Assembly: GCF_040611135.1 (NCBI RefSeq)
Contig: NZ_JBEXNL010000019.1
Coordinates: forward strand, 24,389-88,388
Reading direction: 5' to 3'
Length of the DNA: 64,000 bases
From: Tsukamurella sp040611135
Lineage (GTDB): Bacteria > Actinomycetota > Actinomycetes > Mycobacteriales > Mycobacteriaceae
Below the pieces are notes generated by a model that was not told the origin of the DNA, made no database searches, and worked only from the letters and a program-made list of their open reading frames with translations. Position numbers and translations under genes: made by a program. Positions 9,053-17,097 of the stretch are shown piece by piece. Numbering within the stretch: the first letter of the stretch is position 1; each line of letters begins with the position of its first letter.

Positions 9053-9865
9053 GACGGTATGTAGTGACCGTCGGGATGTTAGTCCGGGGGTTGCGGGCCG
9101 GGGCCTCACGCACAAACACTCGTGGGTTACCGAGCAAGAGTCCCCTTGCCCGGCCTATCCAACATTGTGGGAGGCCCCGGTGTTTACAGAGCGTACGAGT
9201 GTCGGCCTGGATGTGCACGCGCGATCGGTGGTCGCGGCGGCGATCGACACGCACACCAACGAGCTGCGGCAGGCACGGTTGACGCCGTCGCCGGAGGACA
9301 TCAGAGCGTGGCTGGCTGGCCTGCCGGGGCCTGTGGCCTGCGTGTATGAGGCGGGCCCGACCGGGTTCGGCCTGTACCGTGACCTGGCCGAGCACGGTGT
9401 GCGGTGTGAGGTGATCGCGCCGTCGAAGATCATCCGGCCGGCGGGTTCGCGGATCAAGACCGACGCCAACGACGCTATCCTCCTCGCGCGGTTGCTGCGC
9501 CTTGATGAGATCACCCCGATCGAGATCCCGACGCCCGGGCGGGAAGCGGCCCGGGATCTGGTGCGGGCTCGGGAGGACTGCCGCGGGGAGTTGATGTCCG
9601 CGCGGCACCGCCTGTCGAAGTTGCTGCTGCGGCACGGCATCGTCTACTCCGGCGGCGCGCCTGGACGCTCAAGCACCTGACCTGGCTCGGGCAGCAACGG
9701 TTCGAGCTGCCCGGCACCAGGGCGGCGTTCGACGCCGCCTACGACACCGTCACCACCACCTTGGATCGGCGAGAACGACTGGATCGGCAGATCGCGGAGA
9801 TGGCCGCTGACAGCGAGTACACGCCTGTGATCCGCCGATTGGGGTGCCTGCGCGCCGGGGTCGCT
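9053..9865 (+). mobile_element. Decayed IS110-type insertion element
   Basis: A remnant comprising a left non-coding segment (9053-9179) and a transposase gene with a frameshift and a missing 3' end. The left segment holds hairpins at 9053-9072 (GACGGT...ACCGTC) and 9134-9149 (GCAAG...CTTGC). In complete IS110 elements the non-coding left end encodes the bridge RNA that guides recombination, so this segment may be a relic of one. IS110 elements lack terminal inverted repeats and none is seen; the exact ends are uncertain. Confidence 0.7.
9180..9862 (+). pseudogene. IS110 family transposase, frameshifted and truncated
   Basis: The GTG at 9180 follows a good ribosome site (GTGGGAGG) and opens the N-terminal DEDD RuvC-like domain: VGLDVHARS, a YEAGPTGFGLYR segment with the catalytic Glu, and KTDANDA. 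Near 9655, after YSGG, the frame shifts by one missing base; the family sequence resumes in frame 2 as WTLKHLTWLGQQRFELP and runs to IRRLGCLR around 9850. It then diverges into unrelated sequence. The whole C-terminal transposase_20 domain with the catalytic serine is absent, so the element cannot move by itself. Confidence 0.85.
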
Positions 9866-9942
9866 GACCTGCGGCGCGCCCCGCTCGGGGATTCCCCCTC
9901 CGTTGAGCGGCCCACGGCGTTCGACCGCGATAACGTGCACGC

Positions 9943-10245
9943 ATGGATGAATCCGACGGGACCGGCCTACGACTGTGCTGTCTCCTGTGGGCGAGGCCGG
10001 GCCTTGAGGTCGCGCTCTCGGAGTACGAGGACGCCGTTCTGGCTCTCATCCCCGAGCACGGCGGCACCGTCGTCCATCGCGCCATCGGCGAGGGGCTCGA
10101 CGGGCATCCGAACGAGGTGCAGCTGTACCGATTCCCGGATCAGTCCGCGCTCGACCGGTATCTCGCCGACCCGAGGCGGCTCGCACTCACCGGCGAGCGC
10201 GACCGGGTGATCGCACGCACCGGGCTGTTTCCCGTGGCGTTCTGA
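9943..10245 (+). CDS. Small ferredoxin-like-fold protein (DUF1330-like), function unknown
   Basis: A 100-aa protein starting at ATG 9943. The pattern of an initial strand with LLWARPG, a helix (SEYEDAVLALIPEHGG), a VQLYRFPD strand and a second helix (SALDRYLADP) resembles the small dimeric alpha/beta-barrel proteins grouped as DUF1330 or antibiotic-biosynthesis monooxygenases. No catalytic residue can be assigned. It begins shortly after the decayed insertion element, which may have removed its original promoter, and a hairpin follows the stop. Confidence 0.65.
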   Translation: MDESDGTGLRLCCLLWARPGLEVALSEYEDAVLALIPEHGGTVVHRAIGEGLDGHPNEVQLYRFPDQSALDRYLADPRRLALTGERDRVIARTGLFPVAF

Positions 10246-10260
10246 CGCAGGCCGCAAGAA

Positions 10261-10282
10261 GGCCAGTCACACTCGACTGGCC
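10261..10282 (+). terminator. Candidate terminator hairpin
   Basis: GGCCAGT and ACTGGCC form a perfect 7-bp stem with an 8-base loop, 16 bases after the stop of the 9943-10245 gene and before the LysE-family gene. Confidence 0.5.
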
Positions 10283-10319
10283 CTGTACCGCGAGGCCGCT
10301 TCTCGTGAGGATGGATCCC

Positions 10320-10967
10320 ATGATCGTTTCGTGGGCCGCGATGGCGGGGATGGCGGTGACGGCGTTGGCCATGGTGCTCACGCCCGGGCCGAACATGATC
10401 TACCTCGTCTCCCGCAGTATCAGCCAGGGGCGCACTGCGGGCCTGATCTCGCTGGCCGGCACCGCCGTCGGCTTCGTCGGGTATCTCACGCTGGCCAATG
10501 TCGGGCTGGCCGTCGTCTTCGTGGCCGTGCCCTGGCTGTTCATGGGGTTCAAGGCCGCGGGCGCGCTGTACCTGGGCTACCTCGCGTGGCAGGCGCTGCG
10601 GCCCGGCGGGCGCGGGTTGTTCGAGACCACCGATCTTCCGCGCGATTCGAACGGCAAGCTGTTCCGCATGGGGCTGGTCACGAACCTGCTCAACCCCAAG
10701 GCGGCGATCATGTACCTCGTGCTGATCCCGCAGTTCATCGACCCGAGCAGAGGTCACACCACCGCGCAGGGTTTCGTGCTCGGCGGCGTGCAGATCACCG
10801 TGTCGATGTTGGTGAACGCGGCGATCGTGGTCGCCGCCGGCGGGGTGGCCGCGCTGATCGCACGCCGCCCCGAATGGGCTGTCTGGCAACGCCGGATCAC
10901 GGGCACGCTGCTCGGCGCCGTCGCGCTCCTCCTCGCCCGGGAGGTCCCGCAGCGCGCCCGCGTCTGA
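10320..10967 (+). CDS. LysE/RhtB family amino-acid exporter
   Basis: A 215-aa membrane protein with about six hydrophobic segments and the family hallmark LTPGPNMIYLVSRS in the first third. Members export amino acids such as threonine, homoserine or lysine; the substrate here is unknown. The ATG at 10320 is preferred because GAGG lies nine bases upstream; an ATG at 10311 and a GTG at 10305 are also in frame. The stop codon directly abuts the stop of the convergent thioesterase gene (10968), leaving no terminator space. Confidence 0.88.
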   Translation: MIVSWAAMAGMAVTALAMVLTPGPNMIYLVSRSISQGRTAGLISLAGTAVGFVGYLTLANVGLAVVFVAVPWLFMGFKAAGALYLGYLAWQALRPGGRGLFETTDLPRDSNGKLFRMGLVTNLLNPKAAIMYLVLIPQFIDPSRGHTTAQGFVLGGVQITVSMLVNAAIVVAAGGVAALIARRPEWAVWQRRITGTLLGAVALLLAREVPQRARV

Positions 10968-11411
10968 TCATCCGATCTGGTAGGTGCCGGTGGCGCTCGC
11001 GATCAGCACGTCCCCCGACTCGGAGTACATGTCGCACCGCACGTGGCTCGTCTTGCGCCCCGTGGACAGACGGTGCGCGCGGACCCGCAGGCCGTCCTCG
11101 AGGAGCGGCGCGATGAAGTTCAGCGCCAGCGACGCGGTCACCCCGCGCAGCTTGTCCGGAACCGGGCGTCCCGCCCAGGCCGCGACCATCACGCCGATGT
11201 CGGCCGCCGCGGCGATGAGGCCGCCGTGCATCATCGTGCCGACCGTCGTCAGGTCCGAGCGGTACGGAACCAGGAGGGTGGCGGCACCGTCGCTGATGTC
11301 CTCCAGCTGTACGCCGAGCAGTGCTACGAAGGGTGAGGCCGGCACGAACTGTTTCATGATCTCGGAGCCGTCGGCGGCGCCGGCGTCGAGTTGGTCGGCG
11401 GATACGGTCAT
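10968..11411 (-). CDS. PaaI-type hotdog thioesterase
   Basis: A 147-aa hotdog-fold protein. The signature HGGLIAAAADIGVMVAAW (central helix) and the preceding strand-turn are those of the PaaI/YbgC acyl-CoA thioesterases, which hydrolyse acyl- or aryl-CoA esters in the cytosol. The ATG at 11411 has a good AGGAG ribosome site. It is transcribed divergently from a TetR-type regulator, with only 50 bases between them containing an inverted repeat, so the regulator very likely controls it. The natural substrate cannot be read from the sequence. Confidence 0.85.
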   Translation of the reverse strand: MTVSADQLDAGAADGSEIMKQFVPASPFVALLGVQLEDISDGAATLLVPYRSDLTTVGTMMHGGLIAAAADIGVMVAAWAGRPVPDKLRGVTASLALNFIAPLLEDGLRVRAHRLSTGRKTSHVRCDMYSESGDVLIASATGTYQIG

Positions 11412-11420
11412 CGTGATCTC

Positions 11421-11452
11421 CTAGTCCAACTATGAAAACAAAGTGTGACTAG
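11421..11452. promoter_or_regulatory. Inverted-repeat operator between thioesterase and TetR gene
   Basis: CTAGTCCAACT and AGTGTGACTAG match as an inverted repeat at 9 of 11 positions, perfect in the outer CTAGTC/GACTAG. TAGGAT at 11450-11455 overlaps it and is a good -10 box six bases before the ATG at 11462. A regulator bound here would block its own, probably leaderless, transcript. Confidence 0.6.
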
Positions 11453-11461
11453 GATAATGCC

Positions 11462-12073
11462 ATGGAGTCGCTGCTGACGGAACCCTCCGACAAGCGCCGC
11501 CGCCGGACGCGGGCTGCGTTGCTCGACGCTGCGAGGCAGCTGTACGCCCGGCCACAGGGGTACCGCGGCACCTCGGTCGACGAGTTGGCCGCCGCCGCCG
11601 AGGTCGCGCTGACCAGCATCTACTCGAACTTCCCCGGCGGGAAGGCGGATCTGTACGCGGTGCTGGCCTGCCAGGTGGGGCGCGAGCACGTCGCGGCGAT
11701 GGTGGCCGCGATCGACGGCGCTGCGGGAGCGGATGCCGTTCAGAGGGCTTTCGACGAGTACCTCGACTTCCATCGTCGCGAGCCGATCGCCTTCCGTCTG
11801 CTCGGCCTCACCGATGTGCACGGTGAGGAGTCGGAGACGGTGCGGGCCGCGCGCGCCGAGGTACGCGGCTACCTCGCGCAGGCGCTCGACCTGGTCATCG
11901 CCGCCGTCGGCGACCCCGCGGATACGGCCCGAGCCGAGGTGATCCAGTGCTGGGCCGGCATCAACGGCCTGCTCGCCCTCGCTGCCCGCGGCCTGATCGA
12001 CGCCGCCGAGGCCGACCGCCTCATCGGCGAGGTACGCACCCGCTGCGCGGAGAACGTCTCACGCGGCGTGTGA
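11462..12073 (+). CDS. TetR family transcriptional regulator
   Basis: A 203-aa regulator. The N-terminal helix-turn-helix of about 45 residues includes RTRAALLDAARQLYA, SVDELAAAAEVALTSIYSNF and GGKADLYAVL, the classical TetR pattern. The C-terminal ligand-binding part is all-helical and specific to its effector, which is unknown. There is no ribosome site before the ATG, and a -10 element ends six bases upstream, so translation is likely leaderless. It probably represses itself and the divergent thioesterase, perhaps in response to an acyl-CoA or aromatic compound. Confidence 0.88.
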   Translation: MESLLTEPSDKRRRRTRAALLDAARQLYARPQGYRGTSVDELAAAAEVALTSIYSNFPGGKADLYAVLACQVGREHVAAMVAAIDGAAGADAVQRAFDEYLDFHRREPIAFRLLGLTDVHGEESETVRAARAEVRGYLAQALDLVIAAVGDPADTARAEVIQCWAGINGLLALAARGLIDAAEADRLIGEVRTRCAENVSRGV

Positions 12074-12128
12074 GTGGCAGCGTGGCGCCCATAGTGGCGC
12101 AATTCGGGCCAGATCGGTCTGGAATCGA

Positions 12129-13733
12129 TCAGTCGGCCGCGGCGACCAGGGGCTCGAGCGTGAGCGTCGGGTGCTCCTTCTCGATGTACTGCAGCCGCCA
12201 CTTGTCCGAGAACAGGGCGAGGAGGGCTCCGTCGTTGCGCTCGAAGACCTCGACGCCGCGCTGCCGGTTCAGCTCGTCCGCGCTCGGCGAATCCGTCCGT
12301 CGGGCAACGGAGTAGCCCAGGTGCTCGACCTGCACGTCGACGTTGAACTCCGTCTTCATCCGGGCGACCACGACCTCGAACTGCATCGGTCCGACCGCGG
12401 CCATCACGGGGGAGGCGTCGCCGCGGACGTCGTTGCGCAGCAACTGGACCACGCCCTCGGTGCCGAGCTGCTCGATGCCCTTGCGGAACTGCTTGTACTT
12501 GCCGGCCGAGTCCGCGCGGACGACGGCGAAGTGCTCGGGCGCGAACGAGGGGATCGGCGGGAACTGGACCTTGGCACCGTCGTACAGGGTGTCGCCGGGG
12601 GCGAGGGCGTTCGCGTTGACCAGGCCCACGACATCGCCGGGGTACGCGGTCTCGACCGTCTCGCGGTCGCGGCCGACCACCGTCATCGCGTACTTCGTGG
12701 CGAAGGGCTTGCCGGTCTGCGCGTGCTGGACGACCATGCCCCGCTCGAACTCGCCGGAGACGATTCGCATGAACGCCAGGCGATCCCGGTGCGCCGAGTC
12801 CATGCCCGCCTGCACCTTGAAGACGACGGCGCTGAACGGATCGGTCACCTCACGCTCGGTCCCCTCGATGCTCTCGCGCGAATGCGGCGGCGGCGCCAGC
12901 TCGACCAGAGCCTCCAACAGTTGCCGCACACCGAAATTGAGGATCGCCGAGGTGAAGATCACCGGAGAGGTCTGGCCGGCCAGGAACATCTCCTGGTCGT
13001 GGCTCTGCCCCATTTCGGTCATCAGCTCGGTCTCCTCGACCGCCTCGGCCCACACGTCGCCTTCGCGGTCGAGCGCGGCGTCGGTCGAAAGGTGTTCCTC
13101 GGGAGCGATCTTCGCGCCACCGGCGGTGCGGGTGAAGTGCACGTACTCGTCGCGGCGGACGTCGCGCAGGCCGCGGAAGTCGCCCGCGATCCCGACGGGC
13201 CAGAACAGGGGAGTGGGAGTCAGGCCGATGCGCTCGGAGATCTCGTCGAGCAACTCCAGTGGAGTGCGGCCGGGGCGGTCCCACTTGTTGATCACGGTGA
13301 TCACCGGAATACCGCGGTGCCGGCACACCTGGAAGAGCTTGAGCGTCTGCGGCTCCAGGCCCTTCGCGGCATCGATGAGCATCACCGCTGCGTCGACGGC
13401 CGTGAGCACGCGGTAGGTGTCCTCGGAGAAATCCGCGTGGCCGGGGGTGTCGACGAGGTTGATCACCGACGGTTCCTCGTCGGGGGAAGCGTCGGAGGAG
13501 GTGTAGTTGAACTGCAGCGCGGTCGAGCTCACGGAGATGCCGCGGGCCTTCTCCATCTCCATCCAGTCGGAGACGGTGGACTTGCGGCCCGCCTTGCCGT
13601 GGATCGCGCCGGCCTCGTTGATCACCCGGGCGTGCAGCGCCAGGGCCTCCGTCATCGTGGACTTACCCGCGTCGGGGTGGCTGATGATGGCGAAGGTACG
13701 GCGGCGGGAGACCTCGTCGGCAATGGAACTCAC
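12129..13733 (-). CDS. prfC: Peptide chain release factor 3
   Basis: A 534-aa translational GTPase that removes RF1/RF2 from the ribosome after termination. The GTPase domain has P-loop SHPDAGKST (about residues 19-27), the switch II DTPGH, and NKWDRPG for guanine specificity; an EF-Tu-like domain 2 and the RF3 C-terminal domain follow. The length matches bacterial RF3. The GTG at 13733 is used because no ATG lies nearby; it gives MSSIADEVSRRRTFAIISH. It lies alone, upstream of nothing obviously related. Confidence 0.95.
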   Translation of the reverse strand: MSSIADEVSRRRTFAIISHPDAGKSTMTEALALHARVINEAGAIHGKAGRKSTVSDWMEMEKARGISVSSTALQFNYTSSDASPDEEPSVINLVDTPGHADFSEDTYRVLTAVDAAVMLIDAAKGLEPQTLKLFQVCRHRGIPVITVINKWDRPGRTPLELLDEISERIGLTPTPLFWPVGIAGDFRGLRDVRRDEYVHFTRTAGGAKIAPEEHLSTDAALDREGDVWAEAVEETELMTEMGQSHDQEMFLAGQTSPVIFTSAILNFGVRQLLEALVELAPPPHSRESIEGTEREVTDPFSAVVFKVQAGMDSAHRDRLAFMRIVSGEFERGMVVQHAQTGKPFATKYAMTVVGRDRETVETAYPGDVVGLVNANALAPGDTLYDGAKVQFPPIPSFAPEHFAVVRADSAGKYKQFRKGIEQLGTEGVVQLLRNDVRGDASPVMAAVGPMQFEVVVARMKTEFNVDVQVEHLGYSVARRTDSPSADELNRQRGVEVFERNDGALLALFSDKWRLQYIEKEHPTLTLEPLVAAAD

Positions 13734-13776
13734 GGGGAGCCAGTCTACCTGTTCGCGCAGGTAGATCGTGTCGCGG

Positions 13777-14349
13777 TCAGGCGGGGCGCGAAAGCGCGTA
13801 GACCACGTGGTCCGGCGGGTCGACGGGGTTGTCGGGCGGGATGTCGACGTGGCCGACGAGGGCGAAGCCGGCGCGCTCCAGCGCGCGCCAGGAGCGACGA
13901 TTTCCCGCCGCGACGGCGACGACGACCCGCTCGCCGCCGAGCTCGGTGAAAATCACCGAGCACATCGCCGCGATCATGGCCGTGCCGAGCCCTCGACCGG
14001 TCGCGGCGGGGGAGCCGATCAGGTAGTCGATGCCCCAGTCGCGGGGGCCGAGGTCGACGACGGTGCCGACCGCAACGGTCTCGGGTTCGTCCGGGTAGTC
14101 GATCCAGCGTTGCCGCTGGATCAGCCCGAACGGGACCCCGGCACCGTCGGCCCCGGGACCGACACCGTGGGCACCGTCGAACGCCAGGAAGTCCAGCGAG
14201 GGCTCGAGGCCGTCGACGGACGGACCGAAGTCGCGCTCGACCGCGGAGGGGGAGGTCTCGTGGTTCCACCACCGCCGGTTGTGCTCCTCGCCGAGCCACT
14301 CCGCGAGGAGCCCGAAGTCCTCGCGGGTGACCCGGCGGAAGGCGATCAC
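13777..14349 (-). CDS. GNAT acetyltransferase, AAC(6')-like
   Basis: A 190-aa GNAT-fold enzyme. The N-terminal MIAFRRVTREDF, a WWNHETSPSAVERDF segment and the acetyl-CoA loop TGRGLGTAMI with the following helix resemble the aminoglycoside 6'-N-acetyltransferase/RimJ-like branch. Actual substrate is unknown; it may act on a metabolite rather than a drug. The GTG start at 14349 overlaps the TGA of pth (GTGA), so its translation is coupled to peptidyl-tRNA hydrolase. Confidence 0.82.
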   Translation of the reverse strand: MIAFRRVTREDFGLLAEWLGEEHNRRWWNHETSPSAVERDFGPSVDGLEPSLDFLAFDGAHGVGPGADGAGVPFGLIQRQRWIDYPDEPETVAVGTVVDLGPRDWGIDYLIGSPAATGRGLGTAMIAAMCSVIFTELGGERVVVAVAAGNRRSWRALERAGFALVGHVDIPPDNPVDPPDHVVYALSRPA

Positions 14350-14924
14350 CAGGCGTGCACGGTGTTCTGCGCGGCCTCGAGGCCGTCGCGGATGAGCAGC
14401 TCGACCGCGTCGGCGGCGTTGGTGACCAGGAGCGGCACCTCGGGCTTCTCCGCCTTGGCGAAGGGCTTGAGTACGTAGTCCGCGGGGTCCTGCCGGCCCG
14501 GCGGTCGGCCGATCCCGGCCCGCACGCGCAGGTAGTCCTTCGTGCCCAGGTGCTGGGTCAGCGAGCGGAGGCCGTTGTGCCCGCCCTCTCCGCCGCCGCG
14601 CTTGAGCCGGACCAGGCCGAAGTCGATGTCCAGCTCGTCGTGCACGGCGATCACATCGGTCGGCTCGACCGAGTAGAACCGCGCCAGCGCGCCCACGGGC
14701 TCGCCGGAGAGGTTCATGTAGGACTGCGGCTTCGCCAGGTACACCTGGCGGCCGACGAGCCGCGCGCCCGCGACCTCCGCCCCCGACTTCTTGTGCCGGG
14801 AGAAGGAGGTGCGGGCGCGCGATGCGAGCTCGTCGACCACGTCGAAGCCGATGTTGTGCCGGGTCCCGGCGTACTTCTCGCCGGGGTTACCCAGCCCCAC
14901 GACGATGAGTGGCCGGTCGGTCAT
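14346..14924 (-). CDS. pth: Peptidyl-tRNA hydrolase
   Basis: A 192-aa cytosolic enzyme that cleaves peptidyl-tRNA released by stalled ribosomes. VGLGNPGEKYAGTRHNIGF at the N-terminus contains the catalytic His; KPQSYMNLSG, VHDELD and GGGEGGHNGLRSL are the other conserved blocks. The ATG at 14924 gives MTDRPLIVVGLGNPG, the normal N-terminus. It follows rplY by four bases, the same rplY-pth pair seen in mycobacteria, and overlaps the GNAT gene downstream. Confidence 0.96.
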   Translation of the reverse strand: MTDRPLIVVGLGNPGEKYAGTRHNIGFDVVDELASRARTSFSRHKKSGAEVAGARLVGRQVYLAKPQSYMNLSGEPVGALARFYSVEPTDVIAVHDELDIDFGLVRLKRGGGEGGHNGLRSLTQHLGTKDYLRVRAGIGRPPGRQDPADYVLKPFAKAEKPEVPLLVTNAADAVELLIRDGLEAAQNTVHAW

Positions 14925-14928
14925 CGAA

Positions 14929-15525
14929 TTACTCGGCAGCCTCGTCGGCGGCCTCGGCCTCGTCCTCGTCGGTCTGGGCCGCCGCGATCTCGGTGATGTT
15001 GATGACCAGTGCGTCGGCATCCGTGATGACGGTGGCGCCCGCGGGAACCTCGAGCCGGCCCGCGGTGATCTGGGTGCCCGCCTCCAGGTTGTGGACGTTG
15101 ACCACGATGTTCTCGGGGATGTTCAGCGCGTCGGCCTCGACCTCGACCTCGTTGAGGTCCTGCGCGACCTGGGTGCCGCCGGCGGGCTCGCCCTCGACGA
15201 CGACGGGCACCGAGACGGTGACCTTCTCGCCCTTCTTGATCACGAGCAGGTCGGTGTGCTCGATGTAGTTGCGCAGCGGATGCACGACGACCTGCTTGGT
15301 CAGCGCGAGCTGCTCCGTGCCGTCGATGTCCAGGTTCAGCACGGCGTTGACGCCGTCCTTGCGGAGGATGGCCGAGAACTCGCGGGCGACGACGGTGAAG
15401 TGCTGCGGGTCGGTGCCGTGGCCGTAGAGGACGACGGGCACGAGGCCGTCGCGGCGGGCGCGGCGCGCGGCGCCCTTGCCGAACTCGGTACGGACGGTGG
15501 CGACGAGCTTGTTGGTGTCAGACAT
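14929..15525 (-). CDS. rplY: 50S ribosomal protein L25/general stress protein Ctc
   Basis: A 198-aa L25 of the long CTC/TL5 type. The N-terminal 95 residues are the 5S rRNA-binding L25 domain (VRTEFGKGAARRARRDG, VVLYGHG). A TL5-like beta domain follows, and the protein ends in an acidic Ala/Glu/Asp tail of about 20 residues. The ATG at 15525 has an AGCAGGAGC ribosome site. It is first in an rplY-pth-GNAT operon. Confidence 0.95.
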   Translation of the reverse strand: MSDTNKLVATVRTEFGKGAARRARRDGLVPVVLYGHGTDPQHFTVVAREFSAILRKDGVNAVLNLDIDGTEQLALTKQVVVHPLRNYIEHTDLLVIKKGEKVTVSVPVVVEGEPAGGTQVAQDLNEVEVEADALNIPENIVVNVHNLEAGTQITAGRLEVPAGATVITDADALVINITEIAAAQTDEDEAEAADEAAE

Positions 15526-15761
15526 GATGCTCCTGCTGCGGTGTATCGGCCTCGACGATGTCGAGGCGCCCGCACTGCATCGCTCGCGGGATCCGCGGGG
15601 AGAAGTGCCGTTCGCGTCGATCACGGCGGCCGGGGCCGCCCTCGCCGAGAAGGTCGCAGGAGAGTCTACCGAACGTCCCGCTCAGGAGTGAAATCGAAGT
15701 TTCGCCGTTCCGTCATGTCCAGTTCGCGCGGCGTCCACGCCACATCGGCACCATCGACCCC

Positions 15762-16205
15762 GTGAACAACTTCCCGCTGTGGTCGCCGCAGGACGTCGCC
15801 GAGCGCTTCGTCGACGCCCTGGGCAGCGGCGACTACGAGATCGCCGAGCAGCTCCTGGCGAAGAACGTGGTCTACCGGCGTACCGGCGGCAGGCCGTTGC
15901 GGGGCCGCGCGGCGATCGCGCGGCACTTCCGCTGGCACGCGCGCACGCGGGTCGCGATGCAGGCGGTCCTGCTCGCCTCGGAACAGTCCGACGGTGCCGC
16001 GCTCACCGAGCGCGTGACCGCCCTCGTCTACGGGCCGTTGTGCCTCCAGTTCCGGGTGCACGGCACGTTCGAGGTCGACGGTGGCCGCATCGTCGCGTGG
16101 CGCGACGAGGCGGACGTGCGCGACGTGGCCAAGGCGGTCGCCCGGGCCGTCGCGGGCGCCGTCTACGCCCCGGCCCGGCCGACCCTGCCGCGCGCCGCGG
16201 TGTGA
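15762..16205 (+). CDS. SnoaL/limonene-epoxide-hydrolase-like protein
   Basis: A 147-aa NTF2-fold protein. The pattern ERFVDALGSGDYEIAEQLLAKNVVYRR, then GRAAIARHF and GTFEVDGGRIVAWRDE, is that of the limonene-1,2-epoxide hydrolase and SnoaL-like families. M. tuberculosis has related small epoxide hydrolases. The catalytic Asp-Arg-Asp set cannot be assigned with certainty here, so an epoxide hydrolase activity is only likely. The GTG start at 15762 is the first plausible one. Confidence 0.7.
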   Translation: MNNFPLWSPQDVAERFVDALGSGDYEIAEQLLAKNVVYRRTGGRPLRGRAAIARHFRWHARTRVAMQAVLLASEQSDGAALTERVTALVYGPLCLQFRVHGTFEVDGGRIVAWRDEADVRDVAKAVARAVAGAVYAPARPTLPRAAV

Positions 16206-16243
16206 CGGGAAGCATCCGCCCCCGGCCCGGCGTTGCACCGACC

Positions 16244-17062
16244 ATGACGACTCTGGGCAGGTTGGGAATCTGGCGCGGCGCCACGCAGGTCGACGGTGCC
16301 TTCGCCGAGCGGGCTGAGCGATCGGGCTACGGCACGGTGTGGCTGGGCGGGTCGCCGGGCGGTGACCTGGCGGTGGTGGATCCCCTGCTGGAAGCCACCG
16401 AGAACCTGGTGGTCGCGACGGGCATCCTCAACATCTGGCAGGACGACGCCCGCTCGGCCGCCGCCGCTTTCCACCGGATCGAGAAGCTGTATCCGGGCCG
16501 GTTCGTGCTCGGGATCGGCGCCGGGCATCGCGAGGCGACCGCCGACTACCGCACTCCCTACCAGGCGCTCGTCGACTACCTGGACGTGCTCGCCGCGGAG
16601 GGCGTGCCGAAGGAGCAGACGGTGCTCGCGGCCCTCGGCCCCAAGGTCCTGCGGCTTGCCGCCGACCGCACCGCGGGCGCGCACCCCTATCTGGCCACGC
16701 CGAAGCACACCCGTCGTGCCCGCGAGATCCTCGGCGCCGGGGTGCTGCTCGCGCCCGAGCAGAAGATCGTCCTCGACGAGGACGACACCCGGGGCCGGGA
16801 GACCGGGCGGCGCACCGTCGAGTTCTATCTGGGCCTGCGTAACTACGTCGCCAACCTGCGCCGTCTCGGCTTCGACGACGCCGACCTCAGCAAGCCCGGC
16901 AGCGACCGCCTCGTGGACGTGCTGGCCGTGCACGGCGACGGCGATGCGGTCGCCGCGGGCGTGCGCGCGCACCTCGATGCCGGCGCCGACCACGTCGCGG
17001 TGCAGGCGCTCGGCGACGATCCGTGGCCCGCCCTCGAGGCCGTGGCGCACCGTCTGGCCTGA
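16244..17062 (+). CDS. LLM-class F420-dependent oxidoreductase
   Basis: A 272-aa TIM-barrel protein of the luciferase-like monooxygenase family. GRLGIW at the N-terminus, YGTVWLGGSPGGD, ATGILNIW and FVLGIGAGHRE are the typical blocks of the mycobacterial F420-using branch with a TIGR03620-like layout. Such enzymes transfer hydride between coenzyme F420 and a small substrate; the substrate is unknown. The ATG at 16244 is chosen because it begins just before the first barrel strand. Confidence 0.85.
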   Translation: MTTLGRLGIWRGATQVDGAFAERAERSGYGTVWLGGSPGGDLAVVDPLLEATENLVVATGILNIWQDDARSAAAAFHRIEKLYPGRFVLGIGAGHREATADYRTPYQALVDYLDVLAAEGVPKEQTVLAALGPKVLRLAADRTAGAHPYLATPKHTRRAREILGAGVLLAPEQKIVLDEDDTRGRETGRRTVEFYLGLRNYVANLRRLGFDDADLSKPGSDRLVDVLAVHGDGDAVAAGVRAHLDAGADHVAVQALGDDPWPALEAVAHRLA

Positions 17063-17097
17063 GTTACGCCACCCGGATTCCGGGCGGATGGGGCACG

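Noticed and set aside
9761..10210. 149-codon frame beginning inside the transposase relic
   Set aside because: Its first part is the frameshifted transposase; the rest overlaps the better-supported 9943-10245 gene.
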